This document shows positions 23,750 to 36,578 of a stretch of DNA of 64,000 nt, one piece after another; position 1 is the first letter of the stretch, and the number at the start of each line of letters is the position of its first letter. The position numbers were made by a program, and so were the translations under genes. The notes beneath the pieces were generated by a model. That model was not told the origin of the DNA. It did no database searches and saw only the letters and a program-made list of their open reading frames with translations. The DNA is taken from NCBI GenBank assembly GCA_964019135.1, contig OZ025248.1, forward strand, positions 76,328,119-76,392,118, written 5' to 3'. Source of the stretch: Arenicola marina. Its lineage: Eukaryota; Annelida; Polychaeta; Arenicolidae.

Positions 23750-26700
23750 GGGTAGAGGCAGATACCTCAGGGGTTAGGGGCGGACAGGGGGTGGGGGCGG
23801 ACACCTCAGGGGGTAGGGGCGGACAGGGGATAGGGGCGGACACATCAGGGGGTAGGGGCGGACAGGGGGTGGGGGCGGACACCTCAGGGGGTAGGGGCGG
23901 ACAGGGGATAGGGGCGGACACATCAGGGGGTAGGGGCGGACAGGGGGTGGGGGCGGACACCTCAGGGGGTAGGGGCGGACAGGGGGTGGGGGCGGACACA
24001 TCAGGGGGTAGGGGCGGACAGGGGGTGGGGGCGGACACCTCAGGGGGTAGGGGCGGACAGGGGGTAGGGGCGGACACCTCAGGGGGTAGGGGCGGACAGG
24101 GGGTGGGAGCGGACACCTCAGTGGGTGGGGGCGGACAGGGGATAGGGGCAGACACATCAGGGGGTAGGGGCGGACAGGGGGTAGGGGCGGACACATCAGC
24201 GGGTAGGGGCGGACAGGGGGTAGGGGCGGACACCTGAGGAAGTAGGGACGGGCACCTCAGGGGGTAGGGGCGGGCAACTCAGGGGGGTAGGGCGGACAGG
24301 GGATAGGGGCGGACACCTCAGGGGGTAGGGGCGGACACCTCAGGGGGTATGGGCGGACACATCAGGGGGTAGGGGCGGACACCTCAGGGGGTAGGGGCGG
24401 ACACCTCAGGAGGTAGGGGCGGACACATCAGGAAGTAGGGACGGGCACCTCAGGGGGTAGGGGCGGACACCTTAGGAGGTAGGGGCGGACACATCAGGAG
24501 GTAGGGACGGGCACCTCAGGGGGTAGGGGCGGACACCTCAGGAGGTAGGGGCGGACACATCAGGAGGTAGGGACGGGCACCTCAGGGGGTAGGGGCGGAC
24601 ACCTCAGGGGGTAGGGGCGGACACATCAGGAGGTAGGGACGGGCACCTCAGGGGGAGGGGCGGACACCTCAGGGGGTAGGGGCGGACACCTCAGGAGGTA
24701 GGGACGGGCACCTCAGGGGGAGGGGCGGACACCTCAGGGGGTAGGGGCGGACACATCAGGAGGTAGGGACGGGCACCTCAGGGGGAGGGGCGGACACCTC
24801 AGGGGGTAGGGGCGGACACCTCAGGAGGTAGGGACGGGCACCTCAGGGGGAGGGGCGGACACCTCAGGGGGTAGGGGCGGACACCTCAGGGGGTAGGGGC
24901 GGACACATCAGGAGGTAGGGACGGGCACCTCAGGGGGAGGGGCGGACACCTCAGGGGGTAGGGGCGGACACCTCAGGAGGTATGGACGGGCACCTCAGGG
25001 GGAGGGGCGGACACCTCAGGGGGTAGGGGCGGACACCTCAGGGGGTAGGGGCGGACACATCAGGAGGTAGGGACGGGCACCTCAGGGGGAGGGGCGGACA
25101 CCTCAGGGGGTAGGGGCGGACACCTCAGGGGGTAAGGGCGGACACCTCAGGGGGTAGGGGCGGGAACCTCAGGGGGTAGGGGCGGACAGGGGGTGGGGGC
25201 GGACACCTCAGGGGGTAGGGGCGGACAGGGGATAGGGGCGGACACCTCAGGGGGTAGGGGCGGGAACCTCAGGGGGTAGGGGCGGACACCTCAGGGGGTA
25301 GGGGCGGGAACCTCAGGGGGTAGGGGCGGACAGGGGATAGGGGCGGACACCTCAGGGGGTAGGGGCGGACAGGGGATAGGGGCGGACACCTCAGGGGGTA
25401 GGGGCGGGAACCTCAGGGGGTAGGGGCGGACACCTCAGGGGGTAGGGGCGGACAGGGGGTAGGGGCGGACACCTCAGGGGGTAGGGGCGGACAGGGGATA
25501 GGGACGGACACCTCTGGGGGTAGGGGCGGACAGGGGGTAGGGGCGGACACCTCAGGGGGTAGGGGCGGACAGGGGGTAGGGGCGGACACCTCAGGGGGTA
25601 GGGGCGGACAGGGGATAGGGGCGGACACCTCTGGGGGTAGGGGCGGACAGGGGGTAGGGGCGGACACCTCAGGGGGTAGGGGCGGACAGGGAGTAGAGGC
25701 GGACACCTCAGGGGGTAGGGGCGGGCACCTCAGGGGGTAGGGGAGGACACCTCAGGGGGTAGGGGCTGACACCTCAGGGGAGAGGGGCAGGCACCTCAGG
25801 GGGTAGGGGCGGACACCTCAGGGGGGAGGGGCAGGCACCTCAGGGGGTAGGGGCGGACACCTCAGGGGGGAGGGGCGGGCACCTCAGGGGGTAGGGGCGG
25901 ACAGAGGCTAGGGGCGGACACTAGAGGGGGTAGAGGTGGACACTTCAGGGGGTAGGGGCAGGCACCTAAGAGGGGAGGGGCGGACACCTCAGGGGGTAGG
26001 GGCGGACACCTCACGGGGTAGGGGCGGACACCTCAGGGGGTAGGGGCGGGCACCTCAGGCGGGAGGGGCGGACACCTCAGGGGGTAGGGGTGGACACCTC
26101 AGGGGGTAGGGGCGGGCACCTCAGGGGGTAGGAGCGGGCACCTCAGGGGGGAGGGGCGGACACCTCAGGGGTTAGGGGCGGACACCTCACGGGGTAGGGG
26201 CGGACACCTCAGGGGGTAGGGGCGGACACCTCAGGGGCTAGGGGTGGACACCTCAGGGGGTAGGGGCGGGCACCTCAGGGGGTAGGGGCGGGCACCTCAG
26301 GCGGGAGGGGCGGACACCTCAGGGGGTAGGGGCGGACACCTCAGGGGGTAGGGGCGGACACCTCACGGGGTAGGGGCGGGCACCTCAGGGGGTAGGGGCG
26401 GGCACCTCAGGGGGTAAGGGCGGGCACCTCACGGGCTAGGGGTGGACACCTCAGGGGGGAGGGGCGGGCACCTCAGGGGGTAGGGGCGGACAGAGGCTAG
26501 GGGCGGACATTTGAGGGGGTAGAGGCGGACACTTCAGGGGGTAGGGGCGGGCACCTAAGGGGTAGGAGCGGGCACCTCAGGGGGGAGGGGCGGACACCTC
26601 AGGGGGTAGGGGCGGCCACCTCACGGGGTAGGGGCGGACACCTCAGGGGGTAGGGACGGGCACCTCAGGGGGTTGGGGCGGACACATCAGGGGGTAGGGG

Positions 26701-26955
26701 AGGACACCTCAGGGGGTAGGTGCGGACACCTCAGGGGCTAGAGGCGGGCACCTCAGGGGGTAGGGGGTAGGGGCGGGCACCTCAGGGGGTAGGGGCGGGC
26801 ACCTCAGGGGGTTGGGGCGGACACATCAGGGGGTGGGGGCGGACACCTCAGGGGCTAGAGGCGGGCACCTCAGGGGATAGAGAGTAGTGACGGGCACCTC
26901 AGGGGGTAGGGGGTAGGGGCGGGCACCTCAGGGGGTAGGGGGTAGGGGCGGACGG
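23750..26955. repeat. G-rich minisatellite, 22-bp unit, G-quadruplex-prone
   Basis: The unit is CACCTCAGGGGGTAGGGGCG plus GA, alternating with ACAGGGGGTGGGGGCG blocks in the first 500 bp and near 25180-25700. Runs of four or five G separated by one to eight bases occur almost without break on the plus strand, which fits the G4 pattern many times over. The gene is read from the minus strand, so its RNA would be C-rich here. Confidence 0.94.
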
Positions 26956-27317
26956 CCAGATTCCCGACCCCGAGTCGTAACTCGTGGGCCGTCATAAAGA
27001 CAAACCCACAGACTGCCAGCTCCGTTTATGGACAGATCGCACCATCAGCACCGGGGGATGTGGGTAGGAGAGGGGGGGGGGGGCGCCGTGTGAGGGTCAG
27101 AGGTCACAGCGGGTTATCGATAACGAAAGCTCTGTTGGTCAACAGATAACCCCCCATCACCCCCCCTCCACCCCAGGCCAGCCAGACATCTGATGCACAG
27201 GGAAAGTTAATTATAAGACGGCAGCTGTGTCACAGCCAGCGTTCGTCGATTGGTTCTCAAAGGTCGTGTGGCGTACCCCGGGGGGGGGGGGGAGAGGCGG
27301 AGACATCCAAGGTAACT
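26956..27317. other. Unique intron sequence with homopolymer G runs
   Basis: About 360 bases of mixed sequence with long G runs near 27072 and 27280 and C runs near 27150. No exon or RNA gene recognised. Confidence 0.55.
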
Positions 27318-27530
27318 GTTTGCGAAGGGTATGATATAGCTGGGCTAACGTCTTCTCTTTGCGAAATGTATGAGATAGCTGGGCTAACGTCTTCTCTTTG
27401 CAAAGGGTATTAGACAGCTGGGCTAACGTATTCTCTTTGCGAAGGATATGGGATGGCTGGGCTAACGTATTCGCTTTGCGAAGGGTATGAGACAGCTGGG
27501 CTAACGTCTTCTCTTTTCGAAGCATATGCA
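27318..27530. repeat. Minisatellite, 39-bp unit, about 5 copies
   Basis: The unit reads CTGGGCTAACGTCTTCTCTT then TGCGAAGGGTATGAGACAG. Copies differ at several bases, so this array is older or less homogenised than its neighbours. Confidence 0.9.
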
Positions 27531-27540
27531 AACGGGAGAC

Positions 27541-28264
27541 GTTAGCTATCTCAGTGATGGGTACGGGAGCCGTCGGCTATCTCAGTGATGGGTACGGGGG
27601 CCGTTAGCTATCTCAGTGATGGGTACGGGGGTCGTTAGCTATCTCAGTGATGGGTACACGAGCCGTTAGCTATCTCAGTGATGGGTACACGCGCCGTTAG
27701 CTATCTCAGTGATGGGTACACGAGCCGTTAGCTATCTCAGTGATGGGTACGGGGGTCGTTAGCTATCTCAGTGATGGGTACACGAGCCGTTAGCTATCTC
27801 AGTGATGGGTACACGAGCCGTTAGCTATCTCAGTGATGGGTACACGCGCCGTTAGCTATCTCAGTGATGGGTACACGAGCCGTTAGCTATCTCAGTGATG
27901 GGTACGGGGGTCGTTAGCTATCTCAGTGATGGGTACGGGAGCCGTTAGCTATCTCAGTGATGGGTACACGAGCCGTTAGCTATCTCAGTGATGTGTACGG
28001 GAGCCGTTAGCTATCTCAGTGATGGGTACGGGAGCCGTTAGCTATCTCAGTGATGGGTACACGAGCCGTTAGCTATCTCAGTGATGGGTACGGGGGCCGT
28101 TAGCTATCTCAGTGATGGGTACGAAAGTCGTTAGCTATCCCAGTGATGGGTACGGGAGCCGTTAGCTATCTCAGTGATGGGTACACGCGCCGTTAGCTAT
28201 CTCAGTGATGGGTACGGGAGCCGTTAGCTATCTCAGTGATGGGTACACGAGCCGTTAGCTATCT
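27541..28264. repeat. Minisatellite, 31-bp unit, about 23 copies
   Basis: The unit is GCCGTTAGCTATCTCAGTGA then TGGGTACACGA or TGGGTACGGGA. The two endings alternate irregularly. The motif TTAGCTATCTCAGTGATGGG is nearly invariant. Confidence 0.94.
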
Positions 28265-28744
28265 GTTTGACCCAAGCAAGGATCCAGCATTTGCAAAAGA
28301 GGTTTGAGCGTTATATGTATAGAGATCTAATGATCCCGGTCACGGTGTAGATATACTGAAGTCCAACAAGAAAGAGCCTTGAACGTTATATATATGAGGG
28401 CGACCTCCAACATATGTGGAGGAAACAATATACATGGATGAAGAGAGGAGCCAGGGATTCAGTATTTGCCCCCTCAGAGCGTTCCAATATGAGTCTGAAC
28501 AACAAGCCAGCGACGGTGTTTCAGCAATGTAAGTATTTGTTTACATCAAAGCCGCAGAGGAGGATATGAGCCTCTCAGCATTGGAGTACCTGGGGGGTCA
28601 GACAGGACCGGACCCAGGCCTGTCGGAGCGCCCCTCCCCCACCCCCCCCCCGGCGTAGAGAACGAAGCTGCAGTTTTTATTGGGACATTAGCGCCGGCAG
28701 GTGGAAGCACCAGCACATGCCTCACATAATAACACACGCGTCGG
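28265..28744. other. Unique intron sequence
   Basis: About 480 bases with a G4-like or C-rich run near 28625-28650. Nothing recognisable as an exon or RNA gene. Confidence 0.55.
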
Positions 28745-31700
28745 GTGGGGTGGGAGGAGGGGTGAACAGGACGGGTGAATGGGAGGGGTGAATGGGTGGG
28801 GTGAATGGGAGGGGTACTGGGAGGGGTGAATGGGAGGGATGAATGGCAGGGGGTGAATGGGAGGGGTGCATGGGAGGGGTGAATGGGAGGGGTGAATGGG
28901 TGAGGTGAATGGGAGGGGTAATGGGAGGGGCGAATGGGAGGGCGAATGGGAGGGGTGAATGGGAGGGTGAATGGGAGGGGTACTGGGAGGGGTGAATGGG
29001 AGGGGTGAATAGGAGGGTGAATGGGAGGGGTACTGGGAGGGGTACTGGGAGGGGTGAATGGGAGGGGTGAATGGAAGGAGTGAATGGGAGGGGTGAATGG
29101 GAGGGGTACTGGGAGGGGTGAATGGGAGGGTGAATGGGAGGGTGAATGGGAGGGGTGAATGGGAGGGATGAATGGAAGGAGTGAATGGGAGGGGTAATGG
29201 GAGGGGTGAATGGGAGGGGTGAATGGAAGGGGTACTGGGAGGGGTGAATGGGAGGGGTGAATGGGAGGGTGAATGGGAGGGGTACTGGGAGGGGTGAATG
29301 GGAGGGGTGAATGGGAGGTGAATGGGAGGGGTACTGGGAGGGGTGAATGGGAGGGGTGAATGGGAGGGTGAATGGAAGGGGTACTGGGAGGGGTGAATGG
29401 GAGGGATGAATGGAAGGAGTGAATGGGAGGGGTACTGGGAGGGGTGAATGGGAGGGGTGAATGGGAGGGTGAATGGGAGGGGTACTGGGAGGGGTGAATG
29501 GGAGGGATGAATGGAAGGAGTGAATGGGAGGGGTAATGGGAGGGGTGAATGGGAGGGGTGAATGGAAGGGGTACTGGGAGGGGTGAATGGGAGGGGTGAA
29601 TGGGAGGGTGAATGGGAGGGGTACTGGGAGGGGTGAATGGGAGGGGTGAATGGGAGGGTGAATGGGAGGGGTACTGGGAGGGGTGAATGGGAGGGATGGA
29701 AGGAAGGAGTGAATGGGAGGGGTGAATGGGAGGGTGAATGGAAGGGGTACTGGGAGGGGTGAATGGGAGGGGTGAATGGGAGGGTGAATGGGAGGGGTAC
29801 TGGGAGGGGTGAATGGGAGGGGTGAATGGGAGGGATAAATAGGAGGGGTGAATGGGAGGGGTACTGGGAGGGGTGAATGGGAGGGGTGAATGGGAGGGTG
29901 AATGGAAGGGGTACTGGGAGGGATGAATGGAAGGAGTGAATGGGAGGGGTGAATGGGAGGGGTACTGGGAGGAGTGAATGGGAGGGGTGAATGGGAGGGG
30001 TGAATGGGAGGGGTGAATGGGAGTGGTACTGGGAGGGGTGAATGGGAGGGGTGAATGGGAGGGTGAATGGGAGGGGTACTGGGAGGGGTGAATGGGAGGG
30101 ATGTATGGAAGGAGTGAATGGGAGGGGTGAATGGGAGGGTGAATGGAAGGGTTACTGGGAGGGGTGAATGGGAGGGGTGAATGGGAGGGTGAATGGGAGG
30201 GGTACTGGGAGGGGTGAATGGGAGGGGTGAATAGGAGGGTGAATGGGAGGGGTACTGGGAGGGGTGAATGGGAGGGATGAATGGAAGGAGTGAATGGGAG
30301 GGGTGAATGGGAGGGGTACTGGGAGGGGTGAATGGGAGGGGTGAATGGGAGGGTGAATGGGAGGGGTACTGGGAGGGGTGAATGGGAGGGATGTATGGAA
30401 GGAGTGAATGGGAGGGGTGAATGGGAGGGTGAATGGAAGGGGTACTGGGAGGGGTGAATGGGAGGGGTGAATGGGAGGGTGAATGGGAGGGGTACTGGGA
30501 GGGGTGAATGGGAGGGGTGAATAGGAGGGTGAATGGGAGGGGTACTGGGAGGGGTGAATGGGAGGGATGAATGGAAGGAGTGAATGGGAGGGGTGAATGG
30601 GAGGGGTACTGGGAGGGGTGAATGGGAGGGGTGAATGGGAGGGTGAATAGGAGGGGTACTGGGAGGGGTGAATGGGAGGGATGAATGGAAGGAGTGAATG
30701 GGAGGGGTAATGGGAGGGGTGAATGGGAGGGGTGAATGGAAGGGGTACTGGGAGGGGTGAATGGGAGGGGTGAATGGGAGGGTGAATGGGAGGGGTACTG
30801 GGAGGGGTGAATGGGAGGGGTGAATGGGAGGGGTACTGGGAGGGGTGAATGGGAGGAATGAATGGAAGGAGTGAATGGGAGGGGTGAATGGGAGGGTGAA
30901 TGGAACGGGTACTGGGAGGGGTGAATGGGAGGGGTGAATGGGAGGGTGAATGGGAGGGGTACTGGGAGGGGTGAATGGGAGGGATGAATGGAAGGAGTGA
31001 ATGGGAGGGGTGAATGGGAGGGGTGAATGGAAGGGGTACTGGGAGAGGTGAATGGGAGGGGTGAATGGGAGGGTGAATGGGAGGGGTAATGGGAGGGGTG
31101 AATGGGAGGGCGAATGGGAGGGGTGAATGGGAGGGTGAATGGGAGGGGTACTGGGAGGGGTGAATGGGAGGGGTGAATGGGAGGGTAAATGGGAGGGGTA
31201 CTGGGAGGGGTGCATGGGAGGGGTGAATGGGGGGGGGGGTACTGGGAGGGGTGCATGGGAGGGGTGAATGGGAGGGATGAATGGGAGGGTGAATGGGAGG
31301 GGTGAATGGGAGGGCGAATGGGAGGGGTGAATAGGAGGGTGAATAGGAGGGGTGAATGGGAGGGGTGAATGGGAGGGATGAATGGAAGGGGTGAATGGGA
31401 GGGGTAATGGGAGGGGTGAATGGGAGGGTGAATGGGAGAGGTACTGGGAGGGGTGAATGGGAGGGGTGAATGGGAGGGGTACTGGGAGGGGTGCATGGGA
31501 GGGGTGAATGGGAGGGTAAATGGGAGGGTGAATGGGAGAGGTGAATGGGAGGGATGAATGGGAGGGTGAATGGGAGGGGTGAATGGGAGGGTGAATAGGA
31601 GGGATGAATGAGAGGGTGAATGGGAGGGGTGAATGGGAGGGGTGAATGGGGGGGGGGGTACTGGGAGGGGTGCATGGGAGAGGTGAATGGGAGGGATGAA

Positions 31701-33448
31701 TGGGAGGATGAATGGGAGGGGTAAATGGGAGGGGTGAATGGGAGGGCGAATGGGAGGGGTGAATAGGAGGGTGAATAGGAGGGGTGAATGGGAGGGGTGA
31801 ATGGGAGGGATGAATGGAAGGGGTGAATGGGAGGGGTAATGGGAGGGGTGAATGGGAGGGTGAATGGGAGGGGTACTGGGAGGGGTGAATGGGAGGGATG
31901 AATGGGAGTTGTGAATGGGAGGGGTGAATGGGAGGAGTGAATGGGAGGGGTGAATGGGAGGGCGAATGGGAGGGGTGAATAGGAGGGTGAATGGGAGGGG
32001 TGAATAGGAGGGTGAATAGGAGGGGTGAATGGAAGGGGTGAATGGGAGGGGTAATGAGAGGGGTGAATGGGAGGGTGAATGGGAGGGGTAATGGGAGGGG
32101 TGAATGGGAGGGCAAATGGGAGGGGTGAATGGGAGGGGTAATGGGAGAGGTACTGGGAGGGGTGAATGAGAGGGGTGAATGGGAGGGGTACTGGGAGGGG
32201 TTACTGGGAGGGGTGAATGGGAGGGTGAATGGGAGGGGTACTGGGAAGGGTTGAATGGGAGGGATGATTGGGAGGGGTGAATGAGAGGGTGAATGGGAGG
32301 GGTGAATGGGACGGGTGAATGGGGGGGGGGGTACTGGGAGGGGTGCATGGGAGAGGTGAATGGGAGGGGTGAATGGGAGGGATGAATGAGAGGGTGAATG
32401 GGAGGGGTGAATAGGAGGGTGAATAGGAGGGGTGAATGGAAGGGGTGAATGGGAGGGGTGAATGGGAGGGATGAATGAGAGGGTGAATGGGAGGGGTGAA
32501 TAGGAGGGTGAATAGGAGGGGTGAATGGAAGGGGTGAATGGGAGGGATGAATGGAAGGGGTAATGGGAGGGGTACTGGGAGGGGTGAATGAGAGGGGTGA
32601 ATGGGAGGGGTACTGAGAGGGGTTACTGGGAGGGGTGAATGGGAGGGTGAATGGGAGGGGTAATGAGAGGGGTGAATGGGAGGGTGAATGGGAGGGGTAA
32701 TGGGAGGGGTGAATGGGAGGGCAAATGGGAGGGGTGAATGGGAGGGGTAATGGGAGAGGTACTGGGAGGGGTGAATGAGAGGGGTGAATGGGAGGGGTAC
32801 TGGGAGGGGTTACTGGGAGGGGTGAATGGGAGGGTGAATGGGAGGGGTACTGGGAAGGGTTGAATGGGAGGGATGAATGGGAGGGGTGAATGAGAGGGTG
32901 AATGGGAGGGGTGAATGGGACGGGTGAATGGGGGGGGGGGGGGGGGTACTGGGAGGGGTGCATGGGAGAGGTGAATGGGAGGGGTGAATGGGAGGGATGA
33001 ATGAGAGGGTGAATGGGAGGGGTGAATGGGAGGGTGAATAGGAGGGGTGAATGGAAGGGGTGAATGGGAGGGGTGAATGGGAGGGATGAATGAGAGGGTG
33101 AATGGGAGGGGTGAATAGGAGGGTGAATAGGAGGGGTGAATGGAAGGGGTGAATGGGAGGGATGAATGGAAGGGGTAATGGGAGGGGTACTGGGAGGGGT
33201 GAATGAGAGGGGTGAATGGGAGGGGTACTGAGAGGGGTTACTGGGAGGGGTGAATGGGAGGGTGAATGGGAGGGGTACTGGGAGGGGTACTGGGAGGGGT
33301 GAATGGGAGGGATGAATGGGAGGGGTAATGGGAGGGGTGAATGGGAGGGGTGAATGGGAGGGGTACTGGGAAGGGTTGAATGGGAGGGATGAATGGGAGG
33401 GGTACTGGGAGGGGTGAATGGGAGGGGTGAATGGGAGGGGTTCAACCG
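28745..33448. repeat. Purine-rich minisatellite, 13-bp unit with 12-bp variants, about 4.7 kb
   Basis: The core unit is GGTGAATGGGAGG plus variants GGGTACTGGGAGG, GGGTAATGGGAGG and a shorter GGTGAATGGGAG. Units are grouped into higher-order blocks, typically one GTACTGGGAGGGG followed by three GTGAATGGGAGG-type units. Two large blocks around 32140-32500 and 32750-33110 are near-identical (about 600-bp spacing). Homopolymer G runs occur at 31229, 31649, 32322 and 32931. The gene-strand RNA would be about 4.7 kb of CCCCTCCCATTCA. Confidence 0.94.
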
Positions 33449-33879
33449 GTGTAAGAACCAGGTGGGGGGGGGCGGCAAGTCTGAGGGAGTTGGCCAGGAG
33501 AAGGGCCTCATAAGGGAGTGACATCCCCTAGACCATGGGAAAGACATCCTCTTACATCTCTTGACTTACATTAGATGGTTATGGATTAGCCATCCGTGCC
33601 CCGTAACGCAAGCCCAGCTCCGCCAGCTATGCCAAGCATTCTTTCCCAAGCTGGCCGGTTGTTTACCGCTGCATCACAGGGCACTTAGTCGAGTTTTTTC
33701 ACCATCAGACCCAGCCTCCCGCCCCAACCCCCCCCCCCGTCCAGTCTCCATCCAATTTGCCGAATGCTTTCGTCAATGTTTTTAATTTACTTTCAGCGCA
33801 AGAGTAGAAAAAATATAGCAGGAACAAAATGGCGGCGTTTTACGGCATGCCGACCAGCACGCTATCTATCGGAGTGGTC
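33449..33879. other. Unique intron sequence with a YY1-like site
   Basis: About 430 bases. AAAATGGCGGCG near 33826-33837 on the plus strand fits the YY1 consensus and is followed by a 17-codon open frame that ends at 33881. No other gene signal. Confidence 0.5.
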
Positions 33880-34350
33880 TGACACACACGTGGTCTTATA
33901 CACACACGTGGTCTTATAGATACACGTGGTCTGAAACACACGTGGTCTGATACACACGTAGTCTGATACACATGTGGTCTGATACACACGTGGTCTGAGA
34001 CACACGTGGTCTGAGACACACGTGGACTGATACACACGTAGTCTGATACACACGTAGTCTGATACACATGTGGTCTGATACACACGTGGTCTGAGACACA
34101 CGTGGTCTGATACACACACGTGGTCTGATACACACGTGGACTGATACACACACGTGGTCTGATACACACGTGGTCTGAGACACACGTGGTCTGATATACA
34201 CGTGGTCTGATACACACACGTGGTCTGATACACACACGTGGTTTGATACACACACGTGGTCTGATACACACACGTGGTCTGATACACACACGTGGTCTGA
34301 TACACACGTGGTCTGATGCACACACGTGGTCTGATACACACATGTCTTAT
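33880..34350. repeat. Minisatellite, 16-20-bp unit, E-box in nearly every copy
   Basis: The unit is TCTGATACACACGTGG, with an extra ACAC in some copies. ACACGTGG contains the palindrome CACGTG (E-box, also a bHLH/bZIP site). There are about 26 copies in 470 bp. Confidence 0.94.
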
Positions 34351-34365
34351 TGACACGAGGCCCAA

Positions 34366-34737
34366 GCCGCCAAGAATGAAGCCGCCTGGGATAAGGCCCA
34401 AGTTATCTGGGATGAGGCCCCAGTTGCCTGGGATAAGGCCCAAGTAGCCTGGAATGAGGCCTAAGTTGCCTGGGATAAGACCGCCTGGGATTGGGCCCAA
34501 GTTGCCTGGGATGAGGCCCAAGTTACCTGGGATGAGGCCCAAGTTGCCTGGGATGAGGCACAACTTACCTGGGATGAGGCCCAAGTTGCCTGTGTTAGGG
34601 CTCAAGTCGCCTGGAATGAGGCCAAAGTTGCCTGGGATAAGGCTCAAGTTGCCTGGGATGAGGCCCAAGTTGCCGGAGACGAGATCGCCTGAGATGAGGC
34701 TGCCTGGGATGAGGTCCAAACTGCCTGGGGTGAGGCC
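34366..34737. repeat. Minisatellite, 21-bp unit, about 17 copies
   Basis: The unit is GGGATGAGGCCCAAGTTGCC plus T. Copies differ at several positions (CCCAAG/CTCAAG/CCTAAG), so it looks older. On the gene strand it would spell LIPGNLG if read in frame. Confidence 0.92.
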
Positions 34738-35300
34738 GTACAAGGGTGATAACGCAATAGACCGGGCTCGGGAAGAGGTGTAATGAGAACGTACATTGGC
34801 GGGGGGCCCTCGGTGACCGGGGCGAGGCGAGCCGCCCGCACCCCGCCCTCCGCCCCTCGCCCCCCGCCCCCCGCAGCCCTCCAGGACCAGACAGCGGGGC
34901 CCCTGACCTACTGACCCGGAGGAATGAGGACCCCCGGAGCACGGGGGAGTGCAGGTGGAGGGCAGCCAGCGACTACGGAGGGGAAGACATCGAGAATGGT
35001 CCATGTGACTTTATGCACCACTGCAGAGCGATACATACTGCCACAAGGAATCAGGCTAACATTGCACCTCAAAGGCGGTGTGTGGGGGTGGCGGGAGGGA
35101 GGAGGGGCGTGGGGGGGGAGCATCGACTGGCCACCCGGAAAGGCAATTCCACTTAACAAGCAAGATGTGGGAGTTTATTGGACAATGTAAGAGCGGCTTA
35201 AATGCCAAAATATGACATTTGTTTGCTCATCGCCTTAGAGGGAACCCGGAAAACCGGTAAGCCAACTACCCGTTTCAATACCTATCAGCCATTGCACCAT
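34738..35300. other. Unique, GC-rich intron sequence
   Basis: About 560 bases, with C- and G-rich runs at 34838-34880 and 35085-35120. No exon recognised; the spacing to the LINE fragment is short. Confidence 0.55.
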
Positions 35301-35489
35301 ACCGGGAGACATCTCTGGCCAGACTTCACCACAATGATCGTGTCTGTCTCATCAATCAGTAATTGTACCGGGAGACATCTCTGGCCAGACTTCACCACAA
35401 TGATCGTGTCTGTGTCACCCATCAGTAATTGTGCCGAGAGACATTTCTGGCCAGACTTCACCACAATGATCGTGTCTGTCTCACCGTTT
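35301..35489. repeat. Tandem repeat, 66-bp unit, 2.9 copies, inside the LINE
   Basis: ACCGGGAGACATCTCTGGCC starts at 35301 and recurs at 35367 and (GCCGAGAGACATTTC) at 35433, giving 66 bp. It ends where the reverse transcriptase reading resumes near 35490. On the minus strand it adds an in-frame ETDTIIVVKSGQ motif after the RT segment. Confidence 0.9.
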
Positions 35490-36534
35490 CTGACATGGAA
35501 GCTCTCGGACGTTGCTCCGCCGAACTGTGCTGTGCTGAACGAGTGTTCATGAAAGGAGCGGATAAGGTTAAGTAGTCTGCGGGGGCACCCAATAGACTCC
35601 AAGATTTTGTACAAGCCAGATCTGCTGACTGTTTCAAAAGCGTTGGTAAGATCAACAAAAGCAAGGTAGAGGGGCTTGTGTTGTTCTCTACATTTCTCTT
35701 GAAGTTGACGCAACGCAAATATCATGTCAACAGTCGATCGTCCGGATCTGAATCCACACTGCGCTTCAGGATATACTCTATTTGCAAGGAGTTGCAGTCT
35801 CTTTAAGGCAATTCTGGCGAAGAGCTTACCAGTAACACTTAAGAGTGATATTCCGCGGTAGTTGTTACAATCACCCCGGTCCCCTTTGTTTTTGCAGAGT
35901 GTTTTCTATATTTGCATCACGCATGTCCTGTGGAACAATACCGGTGTTCCAGCAAAGGACGAGAAGTTGGTGAAGATGAGGGAGCAACATAGTTTTCCCA
36001 CACTTTATTACTTCAGCGGGAATCCTGTCGTTGCCAGGCGATTTCCCGCTGCCCCAGGAATCGATTGCATCTGTCAAGATCGTTCATGACCGGCAGTCGG
36101 GGTAATGCGTCAAGCGTCGTTTCCGATACATGAGACTCGTGCGCGTACAATGAGACATAGTGTTCCACACAGCGAGACAGCTGCTTGCTACGATCCGTAA
36201 TCACCTCGCCATCAAGTGACTTTAAGGGGGCTGTTTTAGTGACCTTGGGGCCCAGGGCTTTCTTAATTCCGGTATACATTGCCCGCATATTCCTTCTATC
36301 AGACGCCTCCTGGATCTCCTCGCAAAGGTTTATCCAGTACTGATTGGCGCAATAACGCGCTGCTTTTTGTACTGCATTTCTCGCCAGCCTCAGCTGTAAC
36401 AGAGACGTGTTTGTCGGATTTTGATTGTGTTGTATGAGTTTTTCATTTTTGGCTTCAATAACAGGTTCCATCTCTGCTGAGTGAGTGGCGAACCAATCCT
36501 TGTTGACAGATTTCATTTTCCCGAACGATGTCAA
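35490..36534 (-). pseudogene. LINE linker and 5' half of reverse transcriptase, broken
   Basis: The linker (36013-36534) starts near MKSVNKDWF and contains ARNAVQKAARYCANQYW. The RT follows in pieces: IDSWGSGKSPGNDRIPAEV (36070 region), NNYRGISLLSVTGKLFARIA (35805-35865), QCGFRSGRSTVDMIFALRQL (35710-35770) and LAFVDLTNAFETVSR (35620-35665), with the first catalytic Asp present. NYRGISLL, GFR.GRST and VDL..AF are standard RT motifs. The sequence stops at GGATSESFHVRNG, so the second catalytic pair is absent. LINE copies are usually truncated at the 5' end, so loss of the 3' half is atypical. Confidence 0.9.
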
Positions 36535-36578
36535 CGCAGCGCCGTAAATGGCAGAGCGCAGCGTCGCCCCGCATTCTT

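Noticed and set aside
28546..33524. 1,189- and 1,600-codon Pro/Ser/His-rich open frames on the minus strand
   Set aside because: They are translations of the 13-bp pyrimidine-rich array in different frames; the frames wander with unit-length changes and no conserved domain is visible.
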